Source: Amborella trichopoda
Taxonomy: Eukaryota > Streptophyta > Magnoliopsida > Amborellales > Amborellaceae
Direction: 5' to 3'
DNA: 64,000 nucleotides
Assembly (NCBI RefSeq): GCF_000471905.2
Contig: NW_006498507.1
Coordinates: 3,304,172 to 3,368,171 of the forward strand
Shown: piece after piece, positions 37,301-48,659 of the stretch
Layout of the letters: each line of letters begins with the position of its first letter
How positions within the stretch are numbered: the stretch's first letter is position 1
Translations under genes and position numbers: made by a program
The notes under the pieces: generated by a model
The model's input: the letters and a program-made list of their open reading frames with translations, nothing else
Database searches by the model: none
What the model was told of the DNA's origin: nothing

Positions 37301-37667
37301 CTGGAGCTAGAATAAAAAACTTAGTAACAGGAACTATGATAGAAATCCTTTTCATTGACTTTGCATTTAAATTAGTGATCCTTTCCATTTCGAATTTCCA
37401 TTGCAGTAATTGACATATAACTATATACAATTAACATCCATTTTCAATCACAAAGGTTGTAATTTCGACAAATTCAGCATGGTATACGACTAAACTCTGT
37501 ACTACTTCAAAAGCAAGATGTTTCATTGTGAATAACCAGATGAGAAGAATAAATACCTTTGAAGCTTGTTCTAGCTCATCTAACTGAGACAGAGGCCTGT
37601 AGTCCTCTTTCCTTGCATCGCTCTTATGAATTGTAAATCCTCTGAGCTTCTTCAAAGAAGACTTCAT
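31386..37667 (-). CDS. BAR-domain protein, uncharacterized At2g33490 type, 10 coding exons
   Basis: Minus-strand exons in order are 37667-37557, 37117-37045, 35940-35866, 35654-35593, 35486-35418, 34419-34391, 34263-34059, 33955-33752, 32617-32564 and 32369-31386. All borders are GT..AG and all phases agree, giving 621 residues. The N-terminus MKSSLKKLRGFT is the family start. A BAR-type coiled-coil region covers about 28-235, with family motifs EFSESLKEMGACLLEKTAL, VLIMLGKAQYELQKLVDNY, ATLFVFRLKSLKQGQSRSLL and RHHAAQLSFF. An acidic stretch (about 241-276) follows. A Ser/Pro-rich, probably disordered tail (277-621) carries KRHAFSGPLP, SPPLTSPKISELHELPRPPS and SPPLTPIAFSNI. BAR domains bind and curve membranes; the plant family is often labelled hydroxyproline-rich, but no signal peptide is seen, so a cytosolic peripheral membrane role is likely. 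It looks intact. Confidence 0.93.
34846..35095 (+). mobile_element. LINE RNase H fragment in a BAR-gene intron (antisense to the gene)
   Basis: The plus strand encodes a fragment of the LINE RNase H C-terminus: TISFRQVFREANDVADSLAN followed by SGVSHD. It lies in the intron between the exons at 35418-35486 and 34391-34419. No clear poly(A) or target duplication could be assigned. Confidence 0.6.
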
Positions 37668-38300
37668 AGTGATGAAGCTTTCTGGTTCTCTTATGAATAA
37701 AGAATAATACGAAGAAGAGAAGAATAGCTGTATGTTATTTGAAGAATGAAAGCCCAAAATCTCCACTAATTAGAAATTGAGCTTCAACAGAGAGATACGC
37801 AGGGAATGAGAAACGCGAATACTTCGAAGTTTTAACAAAGCGAAGAGAGAGAAATTAAATAGCCATTAGAGGACACGGGGAGCAGTTATATCAGAAGGTT
37901 CCCCGGTCAAAGCCGATAAGATTTTACAGAGAATATCGCCATAAAAAGACAGGCTGTGACGTGAGAGATAAGAAAAGATCTAGAGAGAGAAGCAAAATAT
38001 TAACTTTTTAGAGAGAGAGAGCAATCAAAACGAATGGTAAATCCAGAAAACACTGAGAAAATGCCATTCTTGAAGAGAGAAGGAGAGAGCAGAGAAAAGG
38101 TAAAACCAAAGAAGAAGACCGAGAAACTGCAAGGGTTAGAGAGAGAAAATCCCGGGGAAAAATGGTAAAAACCAATGAGAGAGAGAAGGAAAAGAACAGA
38201 GGCCGATTAAACTATTGAGTTAGAGAGAGAAAGCAATCAAAGGAGTAAAAAGAAAAAAATGATAAAAAAAAAAAAAGAGAACAGATTGGGAAGCTCGCTG
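37668..38300 (-). promoter_or_regulatory. 5' leader and GA-rich promoter of the BAR gene
   Basis: Upstream of the start codon the plus strand shows many GAGAGA blocks (about 37845-38260). The minus-strand gene therefore has a CT-rich upstream tract in the sense direction. No certain TATA box is seen. Confidence 0.35.
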
Positions 38301-41300
38301 AAATGCCCTCTTTTATAGGCTCCCTTTTCGATCAAAATAAAATGGAAAAATTCACCAAAAAAGGGTTAAGTCTTTTAAAATTTCAAATTATAAAATATTA
38401 TTAAACAAGGATTAAATAGTGCTTATATCGGATTAATCCGTAGTTTGACCACCGTAATTTGACACCGTCAGTTTCAAGCCACGTCCAGCACAAAGCAGCA
38501 GGCGTTAAGTGGACGGCGAAGACGTGGAGATCCACGATTTCGACACGTTTTGAATCGGCGGCCCATATAGCATCTCGTTTTGTGAAGCAGTCAAAGTCGT
38601 TTCAAATCTCCGGTTGAACGAAATTTCGGTCAAATTCTCGTTTTGAATACCGGTTTTATATTAAGGAATGCCTGTGGTTATACCGGATTTGAAATTGTTT
38701 GTCGGACGGTGCTGATTTTAACACGTACGCATCACGGTGTTCTGGACCGTAGATTTAAATACTCCCGCTTACGGTTAAGGATTGCTTCTCTGGATTTTGA
38801 CCAGGGTATCTAATGTTTGTTAAAAAATATTATTGAGAATGACCAAAATACAAGCGTATCTAATGTTTGTACAAAATATCATTGAGAATGACCAAATTAC
38901 CTTTACAATTCTTTCTCAATTTTTTTACAAAAATTGTTAAAATGCCCAAGAGATGAACTAAGCATTTTAGTAATGGACCCGGTTAAATTCTAAGGTCATG
39001 TAATATCTAAAATGGAGATAATGAATATGAATAAATACATAAATTTTTTTCAATTAGAAATAATAATTATAATAAGAAAACATTTCCACCGTTAGTTTCT
39101 ATTGTTTTTAGATGGAATATTTTCTATTGTTCTTAGATGGAACACCTACTTGCATACGTCTTTAAAATGGATGCTTTACACTTTCTTAAATGTAAATGTA
39201 GAAATGCGGTCCAACCAACATGAAACAATTTTTCTTTTGCTATTTGCAACTATTCCAAAGATGGTGTGTTTTGTATTTTTGTTGTTTTTTATAGGTATTT
39301 TAAAATTAAATAAAAAATATGAGTAAAATGTTAAAATTTTCATTTCTCATAGGTAATTTGATCAATTTCCCAGAAAAATTATACGTGTACGTTGTGATAA
39401 GCAAATAGCATAAATTCAAGATTCAATGTTTGAAAATCATGTTTAAGTTGTGATGCAATGTTTAAAAAATCATCGATTCTGAGCCGAAATCTAAGAATCA
39501 TCCAGTCTCCTAAAATTTTCTAATATTTAGAATTTCCTTAAAAAAATTTGCCGGGTCGGACTCATCCTTGCCCGTGGAATATACAACCATAGGAAACTTG
39601 ATCATAGACTTTCATTTTATTCTTTGGAAAAAATTTCCTTCTTTTTGCAAGACCCAATGAAAAATAATGACGAAGGTATGAATACTTCCATACAACAATC
39701 ACTTTCCCAATAGAATTTTTATTTGTTTTATTCCCAAGGATTAATAATAAATTGGAAAGTCAAAGTCATCAACGTCATTAGAGCTTTTTTTCAATTATCA
39801 AAAAACTAAAATACTAGTAATAAATTAGGTTTTGTCAAAAAAGTTGATGGCAAAAAATCAGGGAAAAAAAATGAATTGCTAAAAATTATGTAAGTTAAAT
39901 AATGGTAAATACTTCGGAGTTGGCTAAAAAAATGGAGTAAAAGTCAAATATACAAAGATGACATGTGATAGAATTATGATTTACAGTTATTATAAAGATA
40001 TATTGAATTCATTGAACAATAATTATATATAAACCATTTAGGTTCCTACTTGGCAAAATTTTTTGTTGAATTCTTTTGATACAAGAACAATGCTTCCTCC
40101 ACTGTCATGATACAAGAACATACAACAAATTTATTGGGAGTGTACAAGGAAATAATATCACAAAACTCAACATGGTAATTACATGAACAAACTAAAAAAT
40201 TTGTAACCCAAGGTCTAGGATTCTTGTTAAAAAAAAAGAGCCTTAGCATAGGATTGCAATTAACAAAAAAAATAAAAAATAGAATCCATTAAATCTGGAA
40301 AAAAAATGGTCAATCTAATTTTTTTGTTGTATATATCAATAAAATAACAAAAAAATAAAAAATAATAAAATGAATCAAACTTTTGTAGGTAGAGAGCAAG
40401 TAACCAACAACTTACTTGTACTGGACAATGTGTATACAAACAAAAACTCAAAAACTCAAACACTCAACTGTCACTCCTAGTTTCATGTTGCCTAAATCTT
40501 TAGTTTTAATTAAGTATCTATTTATAATGGTACTCTTGGTTTAAAGAAAAAGAAGATTTTTCATTAGGTTATTCATCCTCCAACTCTATCTTTCTTTTTT
40601 TAGATATATAGGTGCTTTGGAAGAGTATTTTTTCTAGGAATGATTTGGTTTTCTAATATAAATTTTAAAGGAAATATATTGGTGAATTTTTTTATTATAT
40701 CAAGATGCTTAATTCAATCACAATTTAATGTGCTTTTCTCAAAAATAAATTTTCAAAGATATCAAATCAATGACAAAGAGAATTAAAGTTATATAGAAGA
40801 AGGTTTTTTGAAGAAAAAAAAAAAAGAGACAAATATGCCTCTATATTGGCTCCACAAAAAAAAAGGCAATTTTTTAAAGGTCCTTTTGAAAATACAAAAG
40901 TTTTTAATGGATGTGAAAAATTAATTTTTCTTAAAAGTCGTATCTTAATCATAACCTTGCAATCAGGGTCTCAAGTCTTTTTTTGGGGTGAATAGGCTCT
41001 CTAAAGTCATTTGGGTGGAAACAAAGAGGGCACTCAAACGGACTAACCGAAAATAAGGCCAAACATTCGGCGATATTTTCGTTTCGAATTTTGGAAGCAA
41101 AATTTTATTATGTTTGAAAATTAATGAAGAGTTTGACCTCTTTTTAAAATTTGACGTTTTGCACAAATTCAAAAAGTTTGAAGTTTTGCACAAATTAAAA
41201 TGCTTATTCGAAGAGTTAAACACGCTCTTCCCGCGTTTAGTTAACTTTCGTCGTTACCGCCGTTTACTCGGATTTCGGGATAAAATTTCGCGAAATATGA

Positions 41301-41750
41301 AATGAGACGACCAATCCTTTGTCTGTCTTGAAACGTGAGAACCAATCTTTTTTATTCCATGAAATACCAAACCCTTTTGACAAAATAATATTATATAATT
41401 TCTATCACTCAATGCATATAGAAATTAAGCAACAACCTTTGACGTGAGCATAAAAATGACACTCAATATTTAAAGAATTAAATAATTTAATTATGAGGAT
41501 CAAAATACTTTCTAAACCTATCATATCAAAGCTAAATAATAGTTTTATTCAATGTTTTAATTAACGAATAAATTATTTTTCTTCCATAGCCGGCCGGCCG
41601 GCTTTAAAATTTTTAGAATTTACAATACAAGAGCTCAAACAAAGAGAAAAATAAAGGGAAAAGGAGGGTTATTTGAGGTTGCTCCCTTTCCTGGAGTATT
41701 TCGTTGACTTGATTAATATTAATTAAAAATTCATTGACCATATCTATTAA
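38301..41750. other. AT-rich intergenic, no gene seen
   Basis: Apart from a dispersed repeat copy at about 38960-39240 and a 22-bp duplication near 39090-39140, this stretch is low-complexity AT-rich DNA. The short open frames carry no recognisable domain. Confidence 0.5.
38960..39240 (+). repeat. Dispersed repeat D, copy 1
   Basis: It shares with 44800-45039 the strings atggaga(t)(a/c)atgaatatga, gatgctttacactttct and gtagaaatgcggtcca in the same order. Its class is unknown. Confidence 0.5.
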
Positions 41751-41752
41751 GA

Positions 41753-41935
41753 TTAATGATATTATGAGATCTTTTTACACTCATGTATGTAGGACTTCAA
41801 AAGATCCCCATTACAGATATTTAAAAAAATCAAGTTTCATGTGTGCTAATTTTTTTAGAGATCTGTACGAAATTTAATGGTAATCCTTTAAAGTCCTACA
41901 CACATGAGTGTGGGAGGGTCTCATAGGATCATTAC
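41753..41935. mobile_element. Short foldback MITE
   Basis: Terminal inverted repeats of about 60 bp are present: the left taatgatattatgagatc ... cactcatgtatgtaggactt is answered on the right by aagtcctacacacatgagtg ... tctcataggatcatta. A related left arm occurs at about 57963-58035. Confidence 0.6.
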
Positions 41936-42257
41936 TCATTTATTAATACAAAACTTTTTGATTAGTGATATTTTTTGATGATTTGGATTGGTTTAGGTGG
42001 GTGATCTGATTTTCCCCTCAAGGATCTCATTTGGATGATGTCATTGCCATATAACCACAAAAGACAAAAAAGGAAAAAAAAATTGTGGTACAACAGAAAT
42101 TGTCCCTCCCTTGCATAGTGAATTCAGTGGTTTAAAACTCAATTGAGTCACTCGGACTCTGCTCCTTGCCATGTTGAGTACTTGGGTGCTTCTCGGGCAA
42201 CTTAAAAAATAAAAAATGTGGAAATTATACATGAATGTGGAATCAATATAAAAAGTT

Positions 42258-42700
42258 ATGAGATAAGATCATGCCACCCATGAATTGATGGATTAGTGTA
42301 AGTTTAATGGTCACGACTGCATTTTGTATTTAAATTTTAATATTTTTTATAAAAATCTAAATCACATAAAATTTTGAGTGTCCACTCTTCTTATTAAGGC
42401 ACACTTAATAAAAATATTTAAAAAAGTACTTCGCATAAATAAATTGATCAAAATGCTTCAGAAAGTTTTCAAAGATATTTTGGTCAATACATTTTTTATT
42501 AATTACTTTTTTAAGACTTTTATTATATTCATCTGTTTTTTAAGAATATACACTTCGAATTTCACGTGATTTGGGTTAATAGAAACAAATTAAAATTCAA
42601 ATACAAAATACAATCATGACCATTTGATAGGCCAAAATTCAGTTTAAGCCATTTGGGCATTACTATAACTGTCAGCTTGTAAGCTGACCTTATACTATCC
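42258..42700. mobile_element. Foldback element (family F)
   Basis: It contains the family signature (gatcaaaatgcttcagaaag / caaagatattttggtcaat) and paired arms cacgactgcattttgtattt / atacaaaatacaatcatgac. The right end gtcagcttgtaagctgacc resembles that of the copy at 19595-20062. Confidence 0.55.
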
Positions 42701-43118
42701 CAAAAGTTATATATATATATATATATACTTCGAATGTTTTTTACGATGATTTGTGGGTTGCTCAGTCCGAGACCCGAGGCTATTTAGAAAACATTGGTGA
42801 AATCAGTTAGGAGATGGTTTATATGAGTCAACCAACTTATATGTAGATGTGCGTACTCTAACCATGACCTATTTTTTATGTGGATTTTGAACCCACTAAT
42901 TTTAGAAATATATAATCTATTAACATGGGGATCGTTACAAAATAAATAAATTTTAAAATTTTAATATAATATTGTTGAAAAATAATTTTTCATGGTTAGT
43001 TTTATTCTTTTTGTGCGAAAGATGGATGCTTGTGCATCAGGGGAGCTTATGTAGAATTGTCGTCCCCTGATGCACAATATACTTTTCGAATTAGTTAACT
43101 TCAAATAATACTCAATAC

Positions 43119-43150
43119 AAAAATTATTATTATTATTATTATTATTATTA
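43119..43150 (+). repeat. (ATT)n microsatellite
   Basis: About ten ATT repeats. Confidence 0.85.
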
Positions 43151-43454
43151 AACGTTTTTTGGTAGTGTTTTGTCACTATTCTTAGGAAATAGTGTCTTCC
43201 TTGCAAAATAGTTAAAGTTAGATCTTTTGTGGAATCAGTAGTTCGTTAGCATCATGAATGAATGTGAACGTTTTAGCCATGCTCAATATGAATGGTCTGA
43301 AAATTCCAGCACTTGAATTCGTGTTCAGTTTAGACTTCAATGGTCTTTTTTTTCTTAGTCTTGAAAGTGACATAAAGCAGGGTTTTAAACTTCTAATATC
43401 TTTGGCAAGAGGGAAAGGGACAAGGGTCGTAGTCGTCGAGGTTTCCCCAAGTGT

Positions 43455-43547
43455 GAGAGAGAACCTATGCTTAATTGGTAATAATTTGCTACCCTACGTC
43501 GTAAGTTCAATTCCTACGCGGTCCAACACACCCAAAAAAAAAAAAAT
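43455..43547 (+). other. tRNA-like sequence with poly(A): possible SINE
   Basis: Atgcttaattgg (43467-43478) matches the Pol III box A at 11 of 12 positions. Agttcaattcc (43504-43514) matches box B at 9 of 11. The spacing is tRNA-like, and a run of 13 A follows at about 43534-43546. No cloverleaf with a paired acceptor stem is apparent, so this is not a functional tRNA. A tRNA-derived SINE head or a retro-pseudogene is possible. Confidence 0.35.
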
Positions 43548-43743
43548 AAGAAAGAGAGAGATGGTTACTCAATAAGTTAGGGAGAGAAAGATGGTAACTC
43601 AACATCTCAACTGAAAGCAGTTACTACTTTTTTTTTTTTCTTTTTTGAATCAAAGCAGTTAATCAAAGTTGCTAAAATAATAGTATTTTAGTAACTTTGG
43701 TCACGCAAGATAACGTAAAGATTTATTATATAAATTATACAAG

Positions 43744-44136
43744 CGAGAAAGTTTATATGAGGGTGAGGTCTTAAACAATCAAATTAAGATACACTTTAAA
43801 AATTCACTAGAAAAGGTCGATTCGATGCTCAAAGATAATCAAATCGATCATCTCAACCTCAAGCTGTATGGGCATGAGAAAACATAAATTTCAAGTCTTG
43901 GAAGTAGTGCATCTAGTATTGCGTTTTTTGGACCGTTAATTTTCAAGATTTTCAAGTGTTCATAGAATTGCTTGATCTACACTATTTTTAAAGCTTTAAA
44001 TTTTATAATCAGATATAAAAATAAATTTTCAAACCATCACAAAGATTTCCTATATTTAAACAATATATTTTAACACTATTTCGAGGGGAGCCTTACTTTG
44101 ATTGTTTAGGGCCTTCACCTTATAGAGACCACAACC
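43744..44136 (+). mobile_element. Family-M MITE
   Basis: It begins agaaagtttatatgagggtg and has the right end attgtttagggccttcacct followed by tatagagaccacaacc. Internal motifs of the family are clear. No target duplication could be assigned. Confidence 0.55.
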
Positions 44137-44799
44137 GAAAGTAAAAGCTGTTAAAGTTAAGGTCAGTAGATTGGCGTACACGGCTAAACTTCTAAGTCTT
44201 TGCTGGGAGGAAAAAATGCGGCCGTAATTTGTTGGTCCAACCGTCCCCTTTCTTTCTTCCTTTTGTCTTTGCCTTGCTTCCAATTGTGAAAATGAAAGCC
44301 ATTATCTATTTCATGCTCAAGTCTTCTTTTGGCCAGTCAAACATGAGTGGTCGGTGAATACGCTTAGCACCAAGCCCATAGAGTTTAGAAAATAAAGCCA
44401 AATGATTTCCTACTACAAGAATACACTATTTATGAATGTTTAAAAAAATGGATCGTGGGGCGGATCGTCCACCCTCAATTCATTGGCAATCCAGATTGTT
44501 CTCGAATTGTCTAGACTGGATATCCAAAAAGAAATAAAAAATTTATATAAATAAAATAAAAATTAAAACACAGTTTTATAGGGTGAGGATTTAGTGGGAA
44601 CCACAAAAAAAAACAGAAAGATAAGCGTAAAAAAAAAAAAAGAATAGACAAGGGGTTTTATGGGGGATCTGAGCAGGACCGTACTATTTTTGGAGCTGTT
44701 TCGATCCCGACCGATTCTACATCTGGATCGTCGATCATCGATTGCCAAGCCTGCATATGTAGAAATGAGGGCCTCTTAATAAGTCCATTTTTTTAGATG
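44137..44799. other. Intergenic, no gene seen
   Basis: AT-rich DNA with A-runs. No recognisable feature. Confidence 0.4.
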
Positions 44800-45039
44800 G
44801 ATTTTACGACTTAATTTTTAAGGACATGTAATCTCTAACATGGAGATCATGAATATGAAAAAAGAAATAAGTTTTAAAAAACTAAAAATAATAATTCTAG
44901 TAAAAAAAAACATTTGGACTATTAGTTTCCATTGTTTTTGATGGAACACTAGTTGCATCCATCTTTAAGATGTTGGATGCTTTACACTTTCTGGACTACA
45001 GATGTAGAAATGCGGTCCAGCCCACATGGACAATTTGCT
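44800..45039 (+). repeat. Dispersed repeat D, copy 2, truncated at the assembly gap
   Basis: It matches 38960-39240 in order and orientation and stops at the N run next to the pararetrovirus cluster. The gap hides the left junction of the cluster. Confidence 0.5.
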
Positions 45040-45059
45040 NNNNNNNNNNNNNNNNNNNN
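45040..45059. other. Assembly gap (20 N)
   Basis: The run of N separates host repeat D from the inverted pararetrovirus fragment. Confidence 0.99.
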
Positions 45060-46146
45060 TACTTCTATCTTGACTGTATTTACTTCGGCTTTGAGTTCAG
45101 CAATAGTAGGTTCTTTTTGTGTGGCTTCATGCTGACTTACACGTTTCATTATATCATAAAAGTTATAATTATCAGGAGGTTTGACTAATGGCATATGTTT
45201 TGTTTTTGTTTTGGTCAAATTAATAAACTGAGTAATTATTTCTCTTTTTTCATCAGGGTCAGAAATTTTCTCTATTAGGTCTAAAATAAGATTGTCTTCT
45301 TTTGTTAGCGTATGAATATCAGAAGTTGTAATAGGACATTTACATATTTTTTCATCTGTGTCAGAACTACTATTTGTGGACCAATAAAAATCATCACTAT
45401 GCATAGTTCCTATAAAAGATGTATCACTACTTGCTGAAGTAGTGTCTGTATCTGAACTAGTGGATGAATCATATATTTGAATAATGTCATATATTTTATT
45501 TCTGATTTACTCATCTAATGTAATAGAGTCTAATTTTTGTTTGACTTTGCATTGGCTTTTATAACGGCCAACTTTTCCACATTTATAGCAAACAGGTAAT
45601 TTCTTACCGTTTTGTCGAAATTTTTTAGATGCAAAACGTTTAGTAAATTTCTTATATTTTTTATGTTTGGTTGAAAAAGACTTATATGTTTTAATGCTAT
45701 GTTTTTTCTTTTTATATATTTTATGTATTTTATGTGGTTTATTTTTATCAATATGATAGCCAAATTGTTGGCAAAAGTCTCCTAACTCTTTTTTGTTGTG
45801 TTTATCAAGTTGCTTTTTGAGTTTCATATCTATACATTGGGCTAAGCCTTCAGCACATATTTCAGAGGATAATTCACCTAAAGTATATTGAGAGTAATTG
45901 ATTATACCACTATTTTTATTTTTCAGACGTTCTTTGACCTTTTCAGCGAATAGATATGGTAGTCCTGCTACGAACTTTTCTTTCCAGTGGTCAAGATGAC
46001 TATCTTCTCGTATAAGTAAACGAGAGAAAAAAACGTCTTTATACCATTTGTAGTGAGATAGTGTAAGACAACGTAAATTAGATAAAAGATCAGCAGTTCG
46101 GGCTGTAAGTATTGAAGTACTGCCTATGAAATGAAGAGAGGTATAA
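45060..46146 (-). pseudogene. Inverted coat-protein fragment of the pararetrovirus
   Basis: On the minus strand this fragment runs from the coat-protein core through a Lys/His-rich linker to the zinc knuckle and a Ser/Asp-rich region. It matches copy B (49849-50580) and overlaps the start of the coat protein seen in copy C near 57640-57706. The knuckle reads C-X2-C-X4-R-X4-C, with the zinc-binding His replaced by Arg. A stop interrupts the frame after the knuckle, at about 45507-45509. Confidence 0.8.
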
Positions 46147-46149
46147 ACC

Positions 46150-47510
46150 AAAACTCAAAGAAATTAATACTGTCAAACAAAATATCAAACAAAAAGAAGA
46201 TTTTATAGGATCGTTACAACTTGAAATCAAACACAAGATTATCAATGAAAAACTCCAAACTAATGATATGATACAAAAAATATAACAACTCAAAAGTCTT
46301 ATTGAAAACGAAATATGTAATGATCTACCAACCGCTTTTTGGCATAGAAAACAACATATTGTTGGATTACCATATGAACCAAATTTTAATGAAACGAAAA
46401 TACCAACAAAAGCTCGACCTATTCAGATGAATACATAATTATTACAAACATGTCATAATGAAATTAAAGATTTGCTTCATAAGAAACTCATACGTCCCAG
46501 TTTATCTCCCTAGAGCTGCTCTGCTTTTTATGTCAATAAAAACGCCGAACAAGAACGAGGAGTTCCACGACTAGTTATTAATTATAAACCCCTCAATAAA
46601 GTATTACAATGGATTAGATATCCCATTCCAAATAAAAAAGATTTATTTGATAGACTCTTACATGCAGTCATCTTCTCCAAATTTGATTTAAAATCTGGCT
46701 TTTGGCAAATACAGATAAAGGAAAAAGATAAGTATAAAACAACATTTAATGTCCCTTTTGGACAATATGAATGGAATGTTATGCCCTTTGGTATTAAAAA
46801 TGCTCCATCTGAATTCCAAAAAATAATGAATGATATATTTAATCCTTTCTAAATAGATGATGTTCTAGTATTCTCTGAATCTCTTGAACAACATTTTAAA
46901 CATCTTCATACTTTCATCCACACAGTTAAAAATGCTGGATTAGTAGTCTCTGTTAAAAAGCTAAATCTTTTCCAAATAAAAATTAGATTTTTAGGACATA
47001 ATATAAATCAAGGGACAATTATCCCAATTGATAGATCCATTCTCTTTGCGGATAAATTTGCTGACAAAATTTTAGATAAAACTGAATTACAAAGATTCTT
47101 AAGATGTCTGAATTATATAAGTGATTTTTACCATAATCTAGCTCTCGATGCTAAACCCTTATTTGACTGATTAAAGAAGAATCCTCTACCATGGACTGAT
47201 GTCCATACTTTGGTTGTACACAACGACTTAAATTAAAAGCAAAAGAATAACCATGTTTAACTTTATCTAATCCTACAGCTTTTAAAATAATTGAATGTAA
47301 GGCTTCTGATATTTTAAATCAACACTTTCTTATTCGCACAGATTGTAAAGCAACAAAAGATATTCGGCAAAAAGTTGTTCAAAACCTTGTTTTCAAACAA
47401 ATATTTGCCCGTTGACAGGCCATTCTATCTGCCTTTGATTTCTCTATTGAGCATCTTCACGGCTCTGCTAATTCTTTACCTGACTTTCTTACCCGTGAAT
47501 TTTTGCAGGG
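46150..47510 (+). pseudogene. Pararetrovirus copy A: reverse transcriptase and deleted RNase H
   Basis: It aligns to copy B 51122-52645. Stops lie at 46436-46438, 46511-46513 and 46850-46852; the last replaces the Tyr codon of the YIDD box. A two-base insertion near 47220 shifts the frame. An internal deletion of about 150 bp at 47305-47310 removes the first half of RNase H, and the catalytic Asp position reads Lys (47299-47301). The copy is non-functional. Confidence 0.8.
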
Positions 47511-47592
47511 GGACCGTGCATTACCCATACTTCCTGAAGAAGATACACTTCCATACGGCTTGCAACTATTTCTTGCCAATAAGAATATCAAT

Positions 47593-48423
47593 ATGAATAA
47601 TCCTCCAAACAACAAAAGAGGAAAACAACCCATGGACTTAGTATCAAGCAATATGTTTGGGCCTCTTATGCCCAGCCATCCCTCTCTGAGTCTGACACCT
47701 ATGTCACCTCTCCGATCCACAAGCATACCTGAATACTTGATTCAAACTCCTCCTCAAAGTCCAATACAAACCCCAAGTCCGGCATTCTCTTATGCAACAT
47801 ACCCAAATAAGCAAACCTCTACCACTACTAAGTCAGTCTATATAGACACAGCATTTCTAACAGATACACCCATTTTTGATAACCATGCACAAATTGACCC
47901 AAATAAATTGGCCCCCCTTTACCTTGTAAACCATTTAAATCCATCACACGGTGTCAAAACCCGTGAATGGTACGAATCCATTCTCATGGAAACCGGTTCA
48001 GTTTCGATTGTTCATTTTTATCAAGGAACTACTAAAGTATATGCTTATTCAAAATTTCAAATCAAAAAATTACTTTCTTATGACGATTGGGGATGTAATC
48101 CTCTCCAAGGGGAAAAATTATTAAATCCAAAATTTCAATACAAATATTATAAATATGCTGCGTACATGGAAGCCTGGCATAAGGTATTCTCATACCAGAA
48201 TCCAAATAATGCTCACTCTTGGTACTTGCAATTTAAACTCCCTATTTACGAAAGATTCCCAAACTGGTTCCGCTACTGGTTTTTATTATGGGGATCGCAG
48301 ACACAAATCTTACCAGATTCTTTTCAAGCCTTTCAAACCAAATTTACACAACATAATACTTGCAACAAACTGGATGATTTCATCTCTACTTCATGGCCAT
48401 CTACCAAATACCTTGAATCCTAA
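47593..48423 (+). CDS. Pararetrovirus copy A: extra 3' ORF, unknown function (276 aa)
   Basis: This is the longest uninterrupted viral frame in the cluster apart from the coat-protein part of copy B (ORF 49824-50690). It starts MNNPPNNKRGK, has a Pro/Ser/Thr-rich first quarter and a Trp/Tyr-rich globular second half with motifs REWYESILME, LLSYDDWGCNPL, EAWHKVFSY and FPNWFRYWF. It lies directly after RNase H and before the promoter region, the place of the second ORF of florendoviruses. Copy B carries an early stop in the equivalent frame, and related sequence continues in another frame to 48656. Similar WY-rich segments occur in plant pararetroviral polyproteins, but I know of no assigned function. 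Expression from this locus is unlikely. Confidence 0.55.
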   Translation: MNNPPNNKRGKQPMDLVSSNMFGPLMPSHPSLSLTPMSPLRSTSIPEYLIQTPPQSPIQTPSPAFSYATYPNKQTSTTTKSVYIDTAFLTDTPIFDNHAQIDPNKLAPLYLVNHLNPSHGVKTREWYESILMETGSVSIVHFYQGTTKVYAYSKFQIKKLLSYDDWGCNPLQGEKLLNPKFQYKYYKYAAYMEAWHKVFSYQNPNNAHSWYLQFKLPIYERFPNWFRYWFLLWGSQTQILPDSFQAFQTKFTQHNTCNKLDDFISTSWPSTKYLES

Positions 48424-48659
48424 AATGGGATTATGCCATCTCTGAAAATAATATGCATAATTATGAGTACATTCCTAAACTTGGCAAAACCATCAAAGTT
48501 AAATGGTGGGATATTTTTAGTACTGATCCTGCCTCCTTACCCCTTAAACGCATACCTCTTCAGAACAATATCCTGAACCCACAAGCACATAATACAGTCA
48601 GCCTACCTACATTTTCTGCTTATTTGAAAAAGATGAGACTAGCACACCCTAATTAGAAC

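Noticed and set aside
43455-43547. A functional tRNA gene
   Set aside because: The box A and B matches are good, but the acceptor stem does not pair and a poly(A) run follows.
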